DNA from: Polytrichum commune
Lineage: Eukaryota; Streptophyta; Polytrichopsida; Polytrichales; Polytrichaceae
Direction of reading: 5' to 3'
Assembly (NCBI GenBank): GCA_950295325.1
Contig: OX485806.1
Location: forward strand, 23,436,001-23,500,000
Length of the DNA stretch: 64,000 nt
The notes below the pieces were generated by a model. That model searched no databases, was not told the DNA's origin, and saw nothing but the letters and a program-made list of their open reading frames with translations. Positions 24,491 through 36,154 of this stretch are shown in pieces (within the stretch, counting starts at the first letter, position 1; each line of letters starts with the position of its first letter). Both the position numbers and the translations under genes were made by a program.

Positions 24491-26118
24491 CTTATACTTT
24501 CCTAGCCTTGTCAACTTGCCTCGCTCCACCCCATTGTCCAATGTTGTATTTCATGAGCAAATGTTTTGTTGTATCCCCATGATCATTCTTCTTAACCGAC
24601 TTGACATGTGGCACACCTCAATTTCATGATAGTGGACATTTATCTTTATCAACTTTGTGAATCTTCCATATCAAGTTCACACTTTATGGTTTTTTTATTT
24701 CTCAAATTCTCGCCGCCTCATTTCGCATTCTTTGCCTTCTCATTGTTTTGTATTTACTTGGAAGCCTCTAGCCTTGATGTCAAATTTTCTTTGGTCTTCA
24801 TTACACTACCTTGGAGTTAGAAGCAAGCAATGTCATTTTTCCTTTGGTCTTTGATTATTGTACATCAAAGCAAACAACTCATACCCAACATAGTTGGAGT
24901 GCGTAATCTCATGGGTTTGAGAGTGTACGTAGTGTAGTTGGGGGTTTGATTATGGGAAGAGTGTTGGTAGCGTGAGCAAAGCGCATAACGTTTTTGGAGT
25001 GTAGTGTATAGTTGTGCGGAATAGGGAGCAATTTGTTTACTAGGATAATCCTATACATGATGTAATGTTCTTTGTGAAATAGAGTTATGCATTTCCTAAA
25101 ATTGATTTTGTGAAGTTTTGAATATGGGTACCAAATCATGAAATTGTTCACAACATGTACTGAAATTGGTTGTTTAAATAATGAACTTGGTTCATATTTC
25201 CAATGAAATTGGAAGAACCTATCGCTAAATTGCTTTGTTAAATCATGAATTTGAGTTTGCACTTTTGTGGATTCATCTTACCAAAGGAGTATGTGTCACT
25301 TTCCTTTATAAACCTCTTGGTTTTGTTCACGACTTTGAAACATTAAACATCAAAACCCTAAGGTCACAATCATGTACTTAAGTTATCGAAGATGACCATT
25401 GAGAATTATTACATCAAAACATAAAACCTTGAATTTATAATTATGAAGTTAAGTGGACCACCTTTCCCAAACAATCTCAACCTTAACCTCAAACTCAACC
25501 TAAACCCCGATGGTTCACGGCAGTTTTTTCAAGTTAAGTTATCCAAGATGATTGTTGAACACTCTTCCCAAACAACCTCAACCTCATCATCAACGGTTCA
25601 CAATGGCTTGTGGTGGTTTTATCAAGTTAAGTTATCCAAGATGCCCATTTAATAACTTTCTCATGTGACCTCAAATTTAGCACCAATGATTTGTGACCAT
25701 GCCCAGCCTTGTCAACTTGCCACAACCTTGCCTCGCCCACCCCCATTAATAGTATGATATAGGATGTGATGACTCAATACCTACCTAGACTCCTACTATG
25801 GCATTATACACAATTTGACAATTCGACCCTTCTCCCAATAGCTCAAGCCTAGGGTTAATCCATCTTTGACTTGAAAGCGCCACATGTTACAAAATGAATT
25901 TGCATGTATTGACTGAAACATGCAAAATGCCACCAAAGAGAGAGAGAGAGGGAGAGAGAGTCCATTTTCATGGCACCTCTTTGATTTGCACAACCCATTT
26001 TTCAACTTTTAGCATCACTTGTCATTCTTATCAATCATGATGTTGGACATGTAGCAACATACCATAGAGTTCCTTTGCCACAAATATGTGTGTGTGTGTC
26101 TATATGTATGTATGTATG

Positions 26119-26153
<35 letters not shown>

Positions 26154-26245
26154 GTGGCCAACTCGGGCGTCAATGCCCTATTTACACTGGGGAAATCATC
26201 AAATTTATAGCACTACGCTAGAGATGTTGATCCATTTATAAACCG
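24491..26245. other. intergenic, low-complexity patches, no gene
   Basis: No supported gene. Contains a GA-rich run near 25937-25962 and a (GT)n/(TATG)n/(TA)n run at about 26086-26153. Confidence 0.5.
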
Positions 26246-26520
26246 GTTTAGGGTTTAGGGTTTAGGGTTTAAGGTTATTTATTTCCTTAGCATTTTCAGC
26301 TCTAGGTTAGTAGGATAGGGCCTTGCATTACTTATATTTCCAAGTTACCTATTATTTCAAACCCTATAGTACTTTAAAGATGTCCAACGCCATTTTTGAC
26401 ACCCTATATTATTCTAAATCATTTTGTTCATTTTACGTCCCCATATACCCTCTCAATTTTTCGCACGTATATTTCTACTCCAATACATCACAACCCCCCC
26501 CCCCCCCGGTATGTGTCCAC
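26246..26520 (-). repeat. dispersed repeat, copy c, with telomere-type end
   Basis: Begins with about four TTTAGGG-type units (26246-26272), then a stretch that is the inverted counterpart of copies a and b, and ends with a run of 14 C at 26494-26507. The same telomere-type start is found in copy d (30163-30370), so the telomere motif is part of the repeat and not a chromosome end. Confidence 0.55.
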
Positions 26521-28914
26521 TACATTTCTAGCTGCACTTCCTAGGTTTTACGCTATATACTTATGGGCCCACCACTTATGCCCTTTGGATGACCGTTTTG
26601 AGATCCCATGTCGAAATGATGGCTTAAGGCTGACCGATCGACAAGGCTGTAGAAAAACGCGACTCCAATCATTTGACATGTCCTTGGATAATGCACATGT
26701 TTGGGTAGACTTAGTTTGGACACCACGTGTGTGATTGGAACTCCCAATGCAGCTAGAGGACATATACTCCTTAACCTAAACCTTATGCCACAACACATAC
26801 ATTGAAACAACAATACAAAACAAACACATACAACCCCTTAATAGATGCAATGAGATACAATGGTTGCAATGTCAACCCCCTCTTCCCAAACTTGGATGCC
26901 CCAAATAGATAGTTGCACCCAACATAGCCCGGCTTCCAAAAGGAAGGCAATAAGCCCTATAATGAGCCCCCCCCCCCCCCACCACCACCCCCAAACTCAT
27001 GTACATTATAGAGCAAACATACTCAATTTTTCCTAATAAAAATTTCTTCCCCTTTTCAGGATGTGCTCTTCCATATGTGGAGAAAAACCTCACATTCAAG
27101 AGTACCTCTCATCGATCCGACAGAAAATATAAAACTAAACCCCCTTGGTTTAGACTAATTCCGTAACTTTGAAGCTAATTACGGTGTCAAACCAATTGAA
27201 TTTTTAAATAAAATGTTTTTGGATGAATGTTGGGTGTGCTTGTATGTGAGCATGTTTTCTTGTCTTTGCCCTCGGATTGATAGGCTTTGCCTACGCATGG
27301 GGAATTTGTGATAGCATTTACATCCTCAAGGGCTTGGGCTTCTAATGTGAGGCCCTATATACATATCAATGTTTTTTTGGCCAACGAAATGGGATTATCG
27401 CATACGAGCATATTACTCTCATTCATCCAACAATGAAACTTTAAACTAGTATGTAGTAAGGAGGTTATTTTTCAAAGTTTATTGGAAACCCTATTTAGTT
27501 GAATTGACCCCAAATTAGTCTAGCCCAAGTTAGGGCACACTTTCATGTACCAATCGTTTTGGTGAAACAAAATAGAGTTCTCTGACGTTGGTGAAGGTTT
27601 TGCCGGTATCTTCAAGCATCTTTTGGACTGAGCACTCCCATGTGGAGTGGCAATGGTGGTTGGGGGGGGGGGGGGTAGCAGATTCGGCTCGTTGCCCAAA
27701 ACACAAGTTGAAACGTGGCCATCCTTGTACTGACGCACTTTAGTTGTTGATTGACTAGACTGATTGATTTTTAATCATGGGATGCTAGAAAAATGAAAAC
27801 CAAAATCTCCATAAATTAAGAAAACTTTGGGCAAGGTTTGAATAGTAAGAACATGGCATCATGAACTCTCAATGTAAATACAACAAATTATGGTTCACAC
27901 TAACAATGTATATAAAAACCAAGGTTTCTCCGCTCAAATGAAAATCAATTTCCATGTGCTAGAATACCAACCTAGTCAAGTTTCCCTCCTCAAACTACAA
28001 CTATCAATGAGCCCCACATACCTTATTAGTTTGGGCATGTGCCATCCTGACCCATTACACCAGTCCGTATGAATCATTTTGGGTTCATATCTTGCATGAA
28101 CCCAACCACATACATTAACCCTTGCAAACCATATGCCCATGCCCCTGTAAAACCTTCATGTGCATGTACGCACATAGCCCCACTCATAAGCCCCCGTGAC
28201 CCGCTTTGGGAAAAAAAAAAAAAAAATGAATTTATTATCTTTGTTAACTAATTGTCTTTTTTAACTAATTGCTAAAATAAAAAATGAATTTATTTAGTTA
28301 TGTAGCATGTGAGCTCTCAAAACAACAGTCAGTACTCAATGCAATAAACTCTAATTGTTGCACCATAGGTAGGTATCATGGGATGATTCAATACAACATC
28401 TACTAAGGGGAGGGAGACCAAGGGAGGGGAAGTCGAAAGCATTGGTAACAATAGGACTAGAGATTTCTATTTAGAGATTATTAAACTACTCTTTAAAATC
28501 GGGGTCAAATACCTTTGAGTAACCTTTAAGTAACCTTTCCATAATGTCATGCTCCAATCCATGGGTATGACTTGTGGACTTGCCATAAAGTATTTTTGAA
28601 ATCACCTTTAAGGAGAATATAAAAGCTCAATTTTGGACCGTGTAGCCATAGATGTTGCATCCATGTGGGATTTGTTGTTGCTCAAATTTAGTACTTTGGT
28701 ACTTAGGTTGTCAATCCATGTGCACTATCGACCCTACAATGACCGAAAATATTTTGAGAGTGTGCGATTGACTATGTTAGGTTATAATAAGGCTCTATGT
28801 GATAGCATGGTTATACTTACATGAGTACCCTTAGATGTGCACTTTGGGAAGGACATTCGAGGCCGTAAATATGAAAGTCAACAAATACCTTAACCGTACA
28901 AGCCCACTTGAAAT
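26521..28914. other. intergenic with homopolymer runs, no gene
   Basis: Holds 14 C at 26967-26980, 14 G at 27662-27675 and about 16 A at 28209-28225. No coding region could be supported on either strand. Confidence 0.5.
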
Positions 28915-29030
28915 GGCCGGGGATTCGTGGCACTCAAGTAAAGTCATCCGGTAACAAAAATCGGATGAGTCCATCAAGAAGCTCGGATGGAGCTTACTTT
29001 AGTGAAATACCTCCGAGTTGGCATGTAAGA
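28915..29030. mobile_element. partial copy of the 58342-58587 MITE family
   Basis: Bases 28915-28950 start GGCCGGGGATTCGTGGCACT and continue like the terminal repeat of the element at 58342-58587. The right terminal repeat is not clear, so the right edge is a guess. Confidence 0.4.
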
Positions 29031-29655
29031 CCTACTTTCTCCCTCATAGTTATTTTATAAATATTAATTTGTTGGCAAGGGGCAATGATGTGGCCTTGGA
29101 TGCTCTAAGCCTATTTTCCAACCTCCCATGAGATGTTTCCAAGGCCATGATGTGGCTTTGAATTTCACATGGTTATTTTGATAAATATTGTAAGATATCA
29201 ATGTGTGCAATATATAATTATGAAGTGTTGTCATAGACATCTTTTTGTTCATAATTCATTTATTTTGCACATGTGTGATTGTTCAAACATTTGTAATATG
29301 GCACAATAATATATATCACCTTATGATAAATTGGTGAACTAAAAAACTCAATTCAATATTAGTATTAGTATTGTTATTATTAGTATTTGCATAATAGTAT
29401 TAGTATTAGTATTAGTATCATATAATTATATTTATTTAAAAGTAACGGTTATACACTATGTGATTTGAAAGATAATACAATATGTGATGAGGATAAATTA
29501 TTAAATAATTCAGATAGGCTATAGTCAGAAACTTATGATTTTCTCAGTAATATATACCCCATCTATAACATTGTCCCACGAGTCTAATTCCAAATAACAT
29601 ATCATTTATTTATACCTTATTCTCTTATAAACACTTGCACTAATCTATCATTAGA

Positions 29656-29838
29656 ATGACAAATATAAGTTATTTATGGTAAGTCAAGCGGATTTTAGTG
29701 CACTCAATATGGGATTTGTAGTCAAGCGGCCTTCAAGAATGCAATTTTTGGTCGGGTTTAGAAATTTTCTCTACAAGATTGCCCCAACCCAGATTAGATA
29801 CCTCCAAAAGTTCGTGAGGGGGTATTTAACGTCCGCCC
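29656..29838. mobile_element. right-end fragment of the MULE foldback family
   Basis: Matches the right arm of 17905-18878: TTTTAGTGCACTCAATATGGG, AAGCGGCCTTCAAGAATGCA, then TTTCGGTCGGGTT-like and ending GTCCGCC. The loop and left arm are gone. Confidence 0.65.
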
Positions 29839-29849
29839 ATGTTAAAGCA

Positions 29850-30060
29850 AATATAATATGGGGTGTCAAAAATGACACTGGGCATCATTAAAGTACTATA
29901 GGGTATGGAACAAATCGATTATTTGGATTTGTAATTAATGCAAGGCCCTTTTCTACTAACCCGACTAAGAAAACTACATAATCATAGCATGTGAAGAAAA
30001 AAATTGAAAGTAATAACCCCATATAAAATAGTGGTTGTTTGCACATGGATGCGCGATAAA
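29850..30060 (+). repeat. dispersed repeat, copy b
   Basis: Same core and orientation as copy a at 24190-24490 (ACTATAGGGTATGGAACAAA, then TAATTAATGCAAGGCCC and TTCTACTAACCC). It directly follows the MULE fragment. Confidence 0.5.
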
Positions 30061-30162
30061 AGAGAATTAGTTGTTGCTAGACTCCTAATTGCATATGAGT
30101 AGGACACAAATAGATGGCGAGCAACTAGTAAGGTCCAACACTAAGTGGACTACCACACTAAT

Positions 30163-30370
30163 GGGTTTAGGGTTTAGGGTTTAGGGTTTAGGGTTTAGGG
30201 TTATTTATTTCATTAGCATTTTCAACCTTGGGTTAATAGAAAAAGCCTTGCATTTCATATAATTCCAAATTACATATTCTTCCATACCCTATAGTACTTT
30301 AAAGATGTCCATTGCCATTTTTGAAACCTTATATTATTCTAAGTCATGTTGTTCATTTTTAGTGTGGCCC
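30163..30370 (-). repeat. dispersed repeat, copy d, with six telomere-type units
   Basis: Six TTTAGGG units at 30163-30205 followed by the inverted counterpart of the copy a/b core (TTGCATTTCATATAATTCC, then ACCCTATAGTACTTTAAAG). A further 2-3 TTTAGGG units at about 31313-31331 lie 1 kb away. Confidence 0.55.
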
Positions 30371-31007
30371 ACTGTAATATTATTGTACTTTCGTTGCCTT
30401 ACATTGGATTTTCATCCAAATATACAGATGAAAAACCCACAGTAATGGAAACCCCTATTTTGAAGGGTATGCTATGTTATATTGCAGATTAACAACAACA
30501 CCGTAAGTGTCGTCACATGACACTGGGTGTTTGAGTGCACTTATTAAAATCTTGACATGACATGCCATTAGTATGCTTAAGGATGTATTCCTCTTAAATA
30601 TTAAAATGAAACACATGACACTTGCCAATAGTGAGCTTAAGCATCTTACCCTTGGGAATGTAGTGGGAATTAACAAAACCGTTTAATATGAACATGTACG
30701 TTATCACTATATCACAGTAGACAATATAGCAATCATCCATGACAATGTTGCATCACAAGTTGCTAACATGAGAAGGTCAATGGATGAACTCATCCATCAT
30801 CATGACATGGCTCTAAGTTATACCTCATGTAGCGTTCACATATGAAGAGATAGTCTGGCATACAATGGGGTATGGGTTGGCATGTGAACTATGTTGAGGA
30901 TCTGTGATCATATGTTTACTAATTTCCAATCTCAATATGATATCCTTGTCCAATAATTCTTAAGTGAGTCAGTGCCTTTAGAATTCAAGTTGATGTTCCC
31001 TAAGCTC

Positions 31008-31023
31008 GGGGGGGGGGGGGGGG
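31008..31023. repeat. run of 16 G
   Basis: One of about nine long C or G runs in the window; others are at 6560-6571, 24473-24484, 26494-26507, 26967-26980, 27662-27675, 32318-32330, 51585-51610 and 56530-56539. Confidence 0.95.
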
Positions 31024-31795
31024 CATTCCCTTGTATATTTTGCATACACCTGCGATAATGATCTATTAAAATGGGGGCTATTTACCTATGAGAAAGGATT
31101 ATAAGGGATGCTAATTTTTGAAATAATGGTAAATTGTTGTGATTATTTGCACCCTATTGGTAATTATAAATTCTTGGATGGTTGATTTTATGGTACCCTA
31201 TATTACTTATATGCAATTTTTCCCCCCTGATTGCCCCCATTCCTTAAAGTGTATGATACAGTAGAATTCTCGTTAGAAGCACGTGTACAAAGTAAGAGAA
31301 ACAAACATTTACTAGGGTTTAGGGTTTAGGGTCACACTGAAGTCCGGGCAAAGCAAAACACTAAACAATAACAACAAAAGATTGCAATTACATGTCATTA
31401 AGCAACACGAGCCAACGAATGAAAGTTGTGTTGGATAACACAGTTAGAAACCTTGAGGTCTTAGGGAACAGGCCAGCCACATGTGTCTCAAAGTCACATT
31501 TACAAGGTTTGCAGAAGCCCTACAATTGATGCCTTGATCTTCCAATCCTACACATTGGTAGAAAATCCCACGCCATGCAAGCAAAATCCACCTAAACTAG
31601 CTAGGCTACCATTTACACATGTGGGAGATATGAGGGTAATCGAACTGAAATGGCTACTACAGATTTCAAGGTATACTAATGATCATTCAACCCTTTCTCC
31701 AAATTATATCTCCACATGTGTGAGATAGTACAAATTTAACAGGTTTTATTTTTTATTTGAAATGAACTCATTCAATGAGTTTGCATCTACCTCAT

Positions 31796-32092
31796 CTAAG
31801 GTGTAGATTTTGCTAGTTGATTCATTGTTACTAGAGACACTGTTGAGAGAATAGCATCCACATCAACCCACACACAATCACTCTCAACATACTTATATTT
31901 GTTGAGACCCAGCTGTTTTTTTAACCAATGGAGGTAAGCCATAGTAGTTGGGAAGAGCGTCTCTCTATTTCCGTTCTGGACTGCACGTTTCATCAAGTCA
32001 ATGGGTTGCCAACAATTGCCCCACTTAGTACCAACCTTCACCCTTATCTTTTGAACCCTTCCTATATAGAACATGCCATATTTTGGTGGCAA
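31796..32092 (-). pseudogene. unidentified 98-codon frame, possible transposase-like C-terminus
   Basis: Reads MPPKYGMFYIGRVQKIRVKV, then GTKWGNCWQPIDL, LHWLKKQLGLNKYKYVESD and WVDVDAILSTVSL. The pattern (IGRVQK..., QPIDL, a short aromatic block, then WVDVD-I-STV) resembles, from memory, C-terminal parts of eukaryotic transposase-like proteins of the kind seen at 19547-23420. It does not align clearly with that gene. No further coding DNA is seen around it, so it is probably a remnant. Confidence 0.35.
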
Positions 32093-33719
32093 AGTATTTA
32101 ATTTTTGAAACTATCGCTTTTTGTCCATGCTATTTTATATGTACCACTTAGGTAATTTAATCATGTTTTGTCAAATGCTATATTACATATAATCATGTTT
32201 CACAATCCCAAAGCACCCTATACTACATCTAATAATTTTACAAATTTTACGCCAAATTTTTATACAAGACCCTATATTTTATCGCACGTAGTTCCTACAT
32301 TTTTCGCCAGTGCCCCACCCCCCCCCCCCCGAGTCCCTAAGACATTAATGTCAAAGCTAAGTGTTCATGCATGTAAATCATTCTCATCTCTAATAACTTA
32401 TGGAGTTATTTTTATCTCTTTCATGGATTGAATGACCTACGTATTATTCTTCCTCTATTCAATTATATTTCAATATTTCAATTTGAAAGAGTCTCAAGAC
32501 TTTATGTATTCCTAACCTACTCCTCGCTAAAGTATCTTTACGAGATTCCACAAACCATTCAATTCATAGAGTACACATGATTTACATGAATTCATTCATT
32601 GAAGTGTTTGACCCATTTCCTATTCAAGTTCTCATTTCCGTAAATCTTATGCCATCATTTAGAATTCCCTTTAATCGATGAGGTATGGTTATGGAGATGC
32701 AATCTTAATATTGCTCGAGATTCATGTGGTGCTTGATGTGGCCCACTCGTTGGCCACCTCCTTTGTCATCCTCTCAATATGATTTCGATTCCGATGTCTC
32801 CCGCGGCCTTGCATATCACCTTGTACTTCAATATGTTAGTTTCCAAAGTCCTTTCTCTTTAGTTGACCGCTAATTTTGGCTAAGTCCATATGTGTTGCAT
32901 GCAAAACAACCAACCCCCACCCAAAAATTTGAGTGGGATAAATGATAACTCTAGTGCCTTTGAGAAGGTCATTCTTGAATTTGTGTTATCGCAAGCATGT
33001 GTGTTCATATTAGATGTCGACTATGAACGTCAAAAATCTTAGCCAATGAAGAGCACATAATGAATCTAGTAATAATATAACTTAAGATACAATTACAAGA
33101 ATAAACGCTAGGAGAATGACTTTAAAACCAAGTTATGAAGTGATTCTCAATGCATGGGGGTGAGGGCAAAGCCACAAAGAGATTTATGCTAAAATTGCCT
33201 AAATTTTTTTTTTATGTTAAACGATTTATGTTCATTCCTAGTAGTATTTACCTATCCAGTAGGGTTTATTGGGTATGGGAGGTGGGCATGTACCCATTAT
33301 GCGCGGCAAGTATTATGTGTGATGATTTCTAATGGCCAGCAACTTTGATGCTTTATAAGTATCCATGGCCGCTTCTTATGTCATGCCATTATTTTCGTTG
33401 CCATAATATATGTTATATTTAAAATTTTGAATTCTTGGAACTCTAATGGTTCATAGTCCAAGAGAAAACAAGAGAACAATCGAACTTGAGTTCATGGGCT
33501 AAGGTGAAAGTGGGCCTATTATGGATGCTCACGACTTCATCAATAAGGAATTGGAAATCATAGCTATGCTTGATGTCAAGCGCGATTGAGCATCTTACAC
33601 GCATATTATGAGAATGTGCAATTGACTTTGGTATGTTATAATAGGAATCTATGTTACAGAGTAGAATGTTAAAGTATGGAATCTATGTTATAATATGAAC
33701 CTATTTTAAGCATTATCAA
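32093..33719. other. intergenic, no gene seen
   Basis: Contains 13 C at 32318-32330 preceded by a TATCGCACGTAGTTCCTAC-like stretch also found before the C run at 26494. No supported coding region. Confidence 0.5.
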
Positions 33720-34236
33720 TACTATTACCATTTATCGATTGAAAGTGATTATTATTATTACTATAAATCACTACTAGTCAGCCATTAGTAATTCATAATT
33801 ATTAATCACTATTAAACATTATTAATGACTATAATGACCTATGAAGCACTAGCATTCACTATTATTCACTACTAGTCACTATTAGTTACTATTAGTTACT
33901 ATTACTGGTAATTACTATTAATCACTATAAATCATTTTTACTAATATTACTAATATTACTAATATTAACAATAGAGTGAATATGACAATTTACTAACAAT
34001 AAAAATAATATCAATCATACTAATATGAGTTATCTTAATAAGTATTAATAATGAACTTACTAATATGAGTTATCCTACTAAGTACTGATAATTATCTTAC
34101 TAATACGCAGTTATCTTACTAATTACTAATAATTGTCTTACTAATACTTAGATATCTTACTAAGTACTAATAATTATCTCACTAATACTTAGATATCTTA
34201 CTAAGTACTAATAATTATCATACAAATAGGGCGAAC
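33720..34236. repeat. AT-rich tandem repeats upstream of the large plus-strand gene
   Basis: First part (about 33720-34016) is degenerate ATT/ACT-type simple repeat. Second part (about 34017-34220) is five units of ~41 bp, each with a form of TTACTAATACTTAGATATC and TACTAAGTACTAATAATTA. It ends ~200 bp before the CT-rich leader. Confidence 0.7.
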
Positions 34237-34436
34237 CTTACAAAGTACCAATAATTTTTTATCGCTACGTCCTAATACCATCATACCGCCCATCCCTCCT
34301 CAAAACGTACTTTAGCCGCCAAATCGCATATCTCTTCGCGTCCCGAGATTTCCTCCATCATGTCCCTTCGTACTAATGAGGCATTATGTGACATGCGACT
34401 TCCACCCGCTCGTCATTATGGCAACATTTCGCACCC

Positions 34437-34814
34437 TCTCTCTCCCTCTCTCTCCCTCTCTCTCATTCTCCTCTCCCAATTCTTTCTCTCTTTCCTTCAC
34501 CACTCTCCACTTTTCTGGAATGCTCTTGCAAAACTCTTCTCCCACAATTCTGAACTTGCTTTGCTTCTCTTCATTCTCTTCATTCTCTTCTCTTCATTCA
34601 ATTATTGTACTCCTTGTCTTGATTCTCTTCTCAAGAAAACCCTGGAATAGATTCAGTGTGCATTTTCTTGGAATATGTGATAGTTTCTTGGTGAACATAG
34701 TTGTTTCTTGCTCAATCCAGCATGTGGTAGAGGTGAGATGTGGAGAAGAGGAAGGCGACCTTGAAGCAAGTGGAGGGAAGTTCCAATCATGAAGAATTGA
34801 GAACCCACAAGCTT
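34437..34814 (+). promoter_or_regulatory. CT-rich leader and probable first non-coding exon of the large gene
   Basis: A (CTCTCTCC)n-rich stretch at 34437-34500, typical of plant core promoters and leaders, is followed by mixed sequence ending at 34814 with AAGCTT|GTAAGT, a strong splice donor. I infer a non-coding first exon. The transcription start is not defined. Confidence 0.4.
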
Positions 34815-34880
34815 GTAAGTTTCTGAACTCTTTCAATGTTTTGCACTCTCTTTCACTCTTTTGCTTTCTCTTTCAATTTC

Positions 34881-34972
34881 ATTCTTCCTCTTGCTTGCAT
34901 TGTTCCTCTTGCATGCATTCTTCCTCTTGCATGCATTCTTCCTCTTGCATGCATTCTTCCTCTTGCTTGCAT
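34881..34972 (+). repeat. 18-bp minisatellite in predicted intron 1
   Basis: About five tandem units of TTCCTCTTGCATGCATTC, lightly varied. It lies in the intron between the two predicted leader exons. Confidence 0.85.
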
Positions 34973-35270
34973 TTCAAATTTCTGGTGCACTAGGGTTTGA
35001 ATTGCTTGAAGAATTTCAAACCTTGAAATACTAGAGATTTGCATGTGAGTTATGTGATGCTTGGGTGTGAAGAGTTGATTGAAATGTGAGAAAAATGCTC
35101 AAATCAGAATGCAAGATGAATGACAAGAGGTTATGTTCATAAAAATGTGAGACCAGATTGCAAGAAGAATGTGAGGGCAGAATTTACCTATTGAGATGTT
35201 TGAGAGTATGAATGTATTGCACATGTAGGCATAGTTTGAAACAATAGCTCTTGTGTTTTGTTTTGTGCAG

Positions 35271-35323
35271 GAAACCACATTCGTATTGAAAGAATTTTGA
35301 CATGGTCCCCCCAAAGAACCCTG
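35271..35323 (+). other. predicted second leader exon with a short upstream frame
   Basis: Starts after TTTTGTGCAG and ends before GTGAGTG. It contains ATG at 35302. If spliced to 36115 this ATG reads MVPPKNPGT and then stops, so it would act as a nine-codon upstream frame before the main start at 36155. It may dampen translation; use of this exon is inferred from splice motifs only. Confidence 0.4.
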
Positions 35324-35397
35324 GTGAGTGTCCATTACATAAATCCCAGTTTTTCTGTTAGTGTGAACGCGGTTATCTGAAAGTGGATATTTGAAGT

Positions 35398-35610
35398 GCC
35401 CACGGGTGAACACCCGTGGGCTTTTGCACCCACAAGGTGGAGAGGCCCACGGGTGAACACCCGTGGGCTTTTGCACCCACAAGGTGGAGAGGCCCACGGG
35501 TGAACACCCGTGGGCCTCTCCCCCCATCCGGTTGAATGTGCCCACGGGTGTTCACCCGTGGGCTTTTGCACCCACAAGGTGGAGAGGCCCACGGGTGAAC
35601 ACCCGTGGGC
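35398..35610. repeat. palindrome tandem array 1 (five units, 47-48 bp period)
   Basis: Palindromes at 35398-35421, 35445-35468, 35491-35516 (perfect 26 bp), 35540-35563 (opposite centre orientation) and 35587-35610. Most spacers are one sequence of about 23 bp (TTTTGCACCCACAAGGTGG and AGAG); the spacer before 35540 differs (ATCCGGTTGAATG). It lies in the intron before the start-codon exon of the large gene. Confidence 0.95.
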
Positions 35611-35856
35611 AGTGGTGATTCTTCACAAGGTCCCTAACATGTCCTTGGTCACATGTCGACATCTTCGTTTTTTTCTGTTCTTTTTTCCTAATTTTGTACC
35701 AACTTGAGGGAGACTTAACTTGTATAGATATTACCGGTTTCGGGACGGGTTGAGATTTTTTTTGCCTTTCAATTCAAGATTTTTGGACGTGGACGAGCTA
35801 AAACTTTGTGAAAAATCAGCCCTCCCGTGGGCCTCTCCCCTCATCTGGTTGAAAGT

Positions 35857-35976
35857 GCCCACGGGTGTTCACCCGTGGGCCTTTGCACTCACCTGGTTAG
35901 GAGTGCCCACGGGTGTTCACCCGTGGGCCTTTGCCCTCACCTGGTTAGGAGTGCCCACGGGTGTTCACCCGTGAGC
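35857..35976. repeat. palindrome tandem array 2 (three units, 48 bp period)
   Basis: Palindromes at 35857-35880, 35905-35928 and 35953-35976, with a half copy at about 35822-35832. The spacer is a form of CTTTGCACTCACCTGGTTAG. The third copy has one stem mismatch. Same intron as array 1. Confidence 0.95.
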
Positions 35977-36154
35977 CTTTGCACTCACCTGGGTGGGAGA
36001 TTTTGTTTGATAAATGTCTTTTTGATTTTCTATGTAGACAAATTCGGTGTGTCTCTGTAAGCATTTGAAGGTTTTAGACATAAACATGTGATAGACAGTT
36101 GGTGTTTCATTCAGGTACATAGAGGTGTCGAAGTGTTCTCTCATTTGAATTGAG

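Noticed and set aside
26246-31331. A chromosome end because of TTTAGGG repeats
   Set aside because: Tracts are short, internal and followed by a dispersed repeat on both occasions.
35335-35975. Several open frames on both strands across the palindrome arrays
   Set aside because: They only reflect that the palindrome and its spacer lack stops in most frames; peptides are repeats of HGCSPVG or TGVHPW types with no domain.
35398-35976. CRISPR-like array of 24-bp repeats with ~24-bp spacers
   Set aside because: Spacers are nearly all the same sequence, repeats are full palindromes found singly elsewhere, there are no cas genes, and the DNA is plant nuclear. It is a minisatellite of the palindrome.
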